This document shows positions 6,134 to 8,192 of a stretch of DNA of 8,192 nucleotides, one piece after another. Location: the NCBI GenBank assembly GCA_030671915.1, contig DAOVHN010000082.1, positions 1 through 8,192 of the forward strand. The letters run 5' to 3'. The position numbers were made by a program, and so were the translations under genes. Numbering within the stretch: position 1 is the first letter of the stretch; every line of letters starts with the position of its first letter. This stretch comes from Pseudomonadota bacterium. Lineage in GTDB: Bacteria; Pseudomonadota; Alphaproteobacteria; UBA8366; JADFVY01. The notes below the pieces were generated by a model that was given only the letters and a program-made list of their open reading frames with translations, did not search any database and was not told where the DNA came from.

Positions 6134-7365
6134 GCCCTCTGCCGCTCCGCCCCGGGGCCATGCGCCGACCGCGCGTCGCCCGGCCGGTCATGCATCAACC
6201 AGTTCACAAGCTGGCTGACCGTGTGCAGCCCGTCCATCATGCCGGGCCGCATGGCCGCCGAAGGCCGCGGCTGGCTGGCCAGCAAACGCAGCGCCGTGGA
6301 CATGTCGCGCGGGTTGCGCACCCCGTCATCGACCAGCATCCGGATCAGACCCATGTCCTGGGCGCGCGACGCACGGATATATTGCTCCTTGCGCGGCACC
6401 GTGCGGGGCACGATCAGGCCCGGCTTGTCGAAGGAGAGAATTTCGCAAAATGTGTTGTAGCCGCCCATGGCAACCACGCCGACGGCCCGGTCGAAGAGGC
6501 TTTCAATATGGGTGTCGAAGGTGATGACCTCGACATTGGGCAGCCTGTCCGCGCGCGCCTGGAATTCCGCCTGGCTCTCCGACGCCATGAAGGGGCCGAG
6601 CACCAGCAACGCCGGGTGCGGCAGGCCGGGATCGGTTTCGTAGGCGCTGAGCACCCAGTCCACCAGCTCCTGGCCGTCGCCGCCGCCGCCCGGCGTGACC
6701 AGCAGGTAGGGCGCCTCGATCTTGTTCAGCGGCGCGTGCGCCGGCGCATCGGCCGGCAGTTCGCGCCGCAAATAGCCGGTAAAACGCATCTTGTCGCGGA
6801 CCATCTGCGGCATGCCGAGCCCGGCCAGCGGATCGCATATTTCCGGGTCGCCATAAACCCAGATTTCATCGTAAAGGTCGCGCAGCGCCGGCAGCGCCCG
6901 TTTGCGAGCCCATTCGGCGCGCAACGTCGCCGGCTCGTCCAGCACATCGCGCAGGCCCAGCACCAGCGGCGTGCCCTTGCTTTTCAACAGCTCCAGCGTG
7001 CCCGCCACCTCGCCGCGCAGGCCCAGCGGCTCCTTGTCGACGATGAAAATGTCCGGATCGAAGGCTTCCGCCGTATGTTGAACGATGGAGGCGCGGATCG
7101 CCAGCGTCTCCTCGATGTCGATATGCAGCGCCAGCGAGGTGTATTCGCCGTTGCGCAGCTTGATGACGCCGGGAACGCGCACGAAATCGACCCGCGCGCG
7201 GAAATCGAAATTACCGATGATCGGCGATCCGGAAAGAATCAGGACCGACATGTTCTGGTCGTACCCCACTAATGAGTGGGCGATTGCACGGCACCTGCGC
7301 AAATGACCCAGCCCGAATGTATCGTGGCTGTATATTAGTACCCTCGTGTCCTTATGCCTGCCCAT
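6130..7365 (-). CDS. Predicted glycosyltransferase, COG4671/MurG-like, first gene of the operon
   Basis: This 411-residue protein is a predicted GT-B glycosyltransferase of the COG4671 group. Conserved points are VLIYSHDTFGLGHLRRCRAI (9-28), IVDKEPLGLRGE (108-119), GLRDVLDEP (137-145), VYGDPEI (170-176), RFTGYLRRE (194-202), the linker TPGGGGDG (224-231) and VAMGGYNTFCEILSFDKPGL (298-317), followed by VPRKEQYIRA. The last block is the most recognisable signature of the family, which often occurs next to polysaccharide genes in proteobacteria; biochemical roles are poorly defined. There is no signal peptide. The ATG at 7365 is well supported by AGGAG (7376-7372) six bases upstream, the best ribosome-binding site in the run, as expected for the lead gene. 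The C-terminal 20 residues are Arg/Gly/Ala-rich and probably disordered. It is paralogous to the gene at 3151-2012. Confidence 0.92.
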   Translation of the reverse strand: MGRHKDTRVLIYSHDTFGLGHLRRCRAIAHSLVGYDQNMSVLILSGSPIIGNFDFRARVDFVRVPGVIKLRNGEYTSLALHIDIEETLAIRASIVQHTAEAFDPDIFIVDKEPLGLRGEVAGTLELLKSKGTPLVLGLRDVLDEPATLRAEWARKRALPALRDLYDEIWVYGDPEICDPLAGLGMPQMVRDKMRFTGYLRRELPADAPAHAPLNKIEAPYLLVTPGGGGDGQELVDWVLSAYETDPGLPHPALLVLGPFMASESQAEFQARADRLPNVEVITFDTHIESLFDRAVGVVAMGGYNTFCEILSFDKPGLIVPRTVPRKEQYIRASRAQDMGLIRMLVDDGVRNPRDMSTALRLLASQPRPSAAMRPGMMDGLHTVSQLVNWLMHDRPGDARSAHGPGAERQRA

Positions 7366-7560
7366 GACGCGCTCCTGAAAATTGAAGACGGTCTACCCCT
7401 ACAGGGCCCTTTTATACCGACATTGACCGGCGACTATGACATGGTAACACCGTCTCCCGGAAGAACCTTTTTTCAAGTTATCGTTATGGGGGCTTGGGGT
7501 TTTGCGGGTGGCTGGTCTAACATTGCCGGCTACGGAACGCTATAGGGGGCAGTCAGGGGG
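7366..7560. promoter_or_regulatory. Divergent promoter/operator region between the glycosyltransferase operon and the ABC exporter
   Basis: This 195-base region should carry both promoters. For the minus-strand operon, TATAAA at 7416-7411 is a candidate -10 box about 46 bases before the ATG, without a good -35. For the plus-strand gene the candidates are weak: TTGGGG (7494-7499) with TAACAT (7518-7523) at 18 bases, or TTGACC (7423-7428) with TAACAC (7445-7450) at 16 bases. An imperfect direct repeat, ACATTGACCGGC at 7420-7431 and ACATTGCCGGC at 7520-7530, lies near each candidate promoter. A 12-base imperfect dyad TCTCCCGGAAGA (7453-7464) and a split inverted repeat AGACGGT/ACCGTCT (7386-7392 and 7449-7455) are also present. 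Base composition is clearly less GC-rich than the flanking genes. The regulator is not in the window. Confidence 0.45.
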
Positions 7561-8192
7561 ATGGAATCCACCATCTTCAAATTCATTATCCGTTACAGCA
7601 AGATGCAGCAGCTTTGGTTGCTGGGTGTTATTGTGTTGTCCTATCCGTTCCTGTACCTGTCGCTGGACATGCCCAAGCTGATCGTGAACCGCGCGATCGG
7701 CGACGTAACCCAGCCCCCGCCCGATTTTTACGAAATACCGCTGTTCGGCACGCCGGTAGTCACGCTGGAGATGGAGCAGATCGATTTCCTGCTGCTGCTC
7801 AGCAGCATTTACCTGGCGTTGGTGTTCGTCAACGGCGTCCTGAAATACTATATCAACGTCTATAAGGGGCGGATGGGCGAGCGGCTGCTGCGGCGCCTGC
7901 GCTATCAGCTCTATGAGCGGATCCTGCGCTTTCCGCCAACCCATTTCCGCAAGATCAGCCAGGGCGAGCTGATCCCCATGATCACCGCGGAGGTCGAGCC
8001 GCTGGGCGGTTTCATCGGAGCCGCCTTCGCCGACCCCTTGTTCCAGGGCGGGCAGCTGTTGATCATCCTCAGTTTCATCATGATCCAGGATCCGATCCTC
8101 GGGATTGCGGCGATCGCGCTGTACCCCTTCCAGATTTATGCGATCCCCCGGCTGCAGCGCGCGGTTAACCGATTGGGCAAGGAGCGGGTGCA
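7561..8192 (+). CDS. ABC exporter, N-terminal transmembrane domain visible, 3' end outside window
   Basis: The 210 visible residues form the start of a type I ABC exporter, in which the membrane domain precedes the ATPase in one polypeptide. Predicted membrane helices lie at about 17-36 (LWLLGVIVLSYPFLYLSL), 74-98 (IDFLLLLSSIYLALVFVNGV), 158-176 and 178-195. The stretch YKGRMGERLLRRLRYQLYERILRFPPTHF (given here by its ends, 101-129) is the cytoplasmic coupling-helix region typical of MsbA-like exporters, followed by SQGELIPMITAEVEPLGGFI (133-152). A loop of about 35 residues (40-73) faces the periplasm between helices 1 and 2. The ATP-binding domain is expected beyond the right edge, so hydrolysis motifs cannot be checked. 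The ATG at 7561 directly follows AGGGGG; a second AGGGGG at 7544-7549, eleven bases before the start, may be the working ribosome-binding site. Its divergent position suggests it exports the product of the glycosyltransferase operon, which is inference only. Confidence 0.88.
   Translation, partial: MESTIFKFIIRYSKMQQLWLLGVIVLSYPFLYLSLDMPKLIVNRAIGDVTQPPPDFYEIPLFGTPVVTLEMEQIDFLLLLSSIYLALVFVNGVLKYYINVYKGRMGERLLRRLRYQLYERILRFPPTHFRKISQGELIPMITAEVEPLGGFIGAAFADPLFQGGQLLIILSFIMIQDPILGIAAIALYPFQIYAIPRLQRAVNRLGKERV

Noticed and set aside
6160..7272. Plus-strand open frame of 370 codons opposite the first operon gene
   Set aside because: Antisense shadow of the COG4671 gene; composition rich in His, Arg and Gln and no family features.
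7354..7440. Longer plus-strand frame starting at 7354 that would give a 63-residue protein
   Set aside because: It overlaps the start of the operon's first gene on the other strand and has no ribosome-binding site; only the part from 7441 is worth noting, at low confidence.
7453..7472. T-run (7468-7473) after a CCCGG dyad as an intrinsic terminator
   Set aside because: The dyad at 7453-7464 cannot form a proper hairpin loop, and no gene on the plus strand ends upstream that would need a terminator here.
7540..7944. Minus-strand open frame of 134 codons opposite the ABC exporter
   Set aside because: The plus strand encodes a clear exporter membrane domain; the minus product is Gln/His-rich and lies across the exporter start.

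Overview
The window looks like chromosomal DNA of a high-GC alphaproteobacterium. This rests on codon use, dense gene packing, frequent GTG starts and the protein families seen; the order cannot be fixed from the sequence, though Rhodospirillales or Rhizobiales relatives would fit. No rRNA, tRNA, CRISPR array, insertion sequence or phage gene is visible.

Layout. Bases 7365 down to 1 on the minus strand hold one head-to-tail run of eight genes. In order of transcription they are: a COG4671-type predicted glycosyltransferase (7365-6130), a family-4 glycosyltransferase (6133-4880), a second family-4 glycosyltransferase (4889-3747), a histidine phosphatase (3747-3148), a second COG4671-type glycosyltransferase (3151-2012), a NodB-like polysaccharide deacetylase (1950-1150), a small membrane-anchored protein of unknown function (1153-656), and the ATPase of an oligopeptide-type ABC importer (659 to beyond base 1). 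All junctions overlap by 1-10 bases except one 61-base gap before the deacetylase, where a separate, possibly leaderless, promoter may lie. On the plus strand, an ABC exporter with its membrane domain at the N terminus starts at 7561 and runs off the right edge. It diverges from the operon across a 195-base regulatory region.

How it may work. Four glycosyltransferases, a phosphatase, a sugar deacetylase and a divergent ABC exporter together suggest a pathway that builds a small glycan or glycolipid on the cytoplasmic side of the membrane and moves it across. None of the enzymes has a visible signal peptide, and no initiating phosphoglycosyltransferase, Wzx/Wzy, Wzm/Wzt or chain-length regulator is present. 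The product is therefore unlikely to be made by a classical capsule or O-antigen locus confined to this window. The product and acceptor are unknown. The importer ATPase at the end of the run probably belongs to a different function that shares the transcript.
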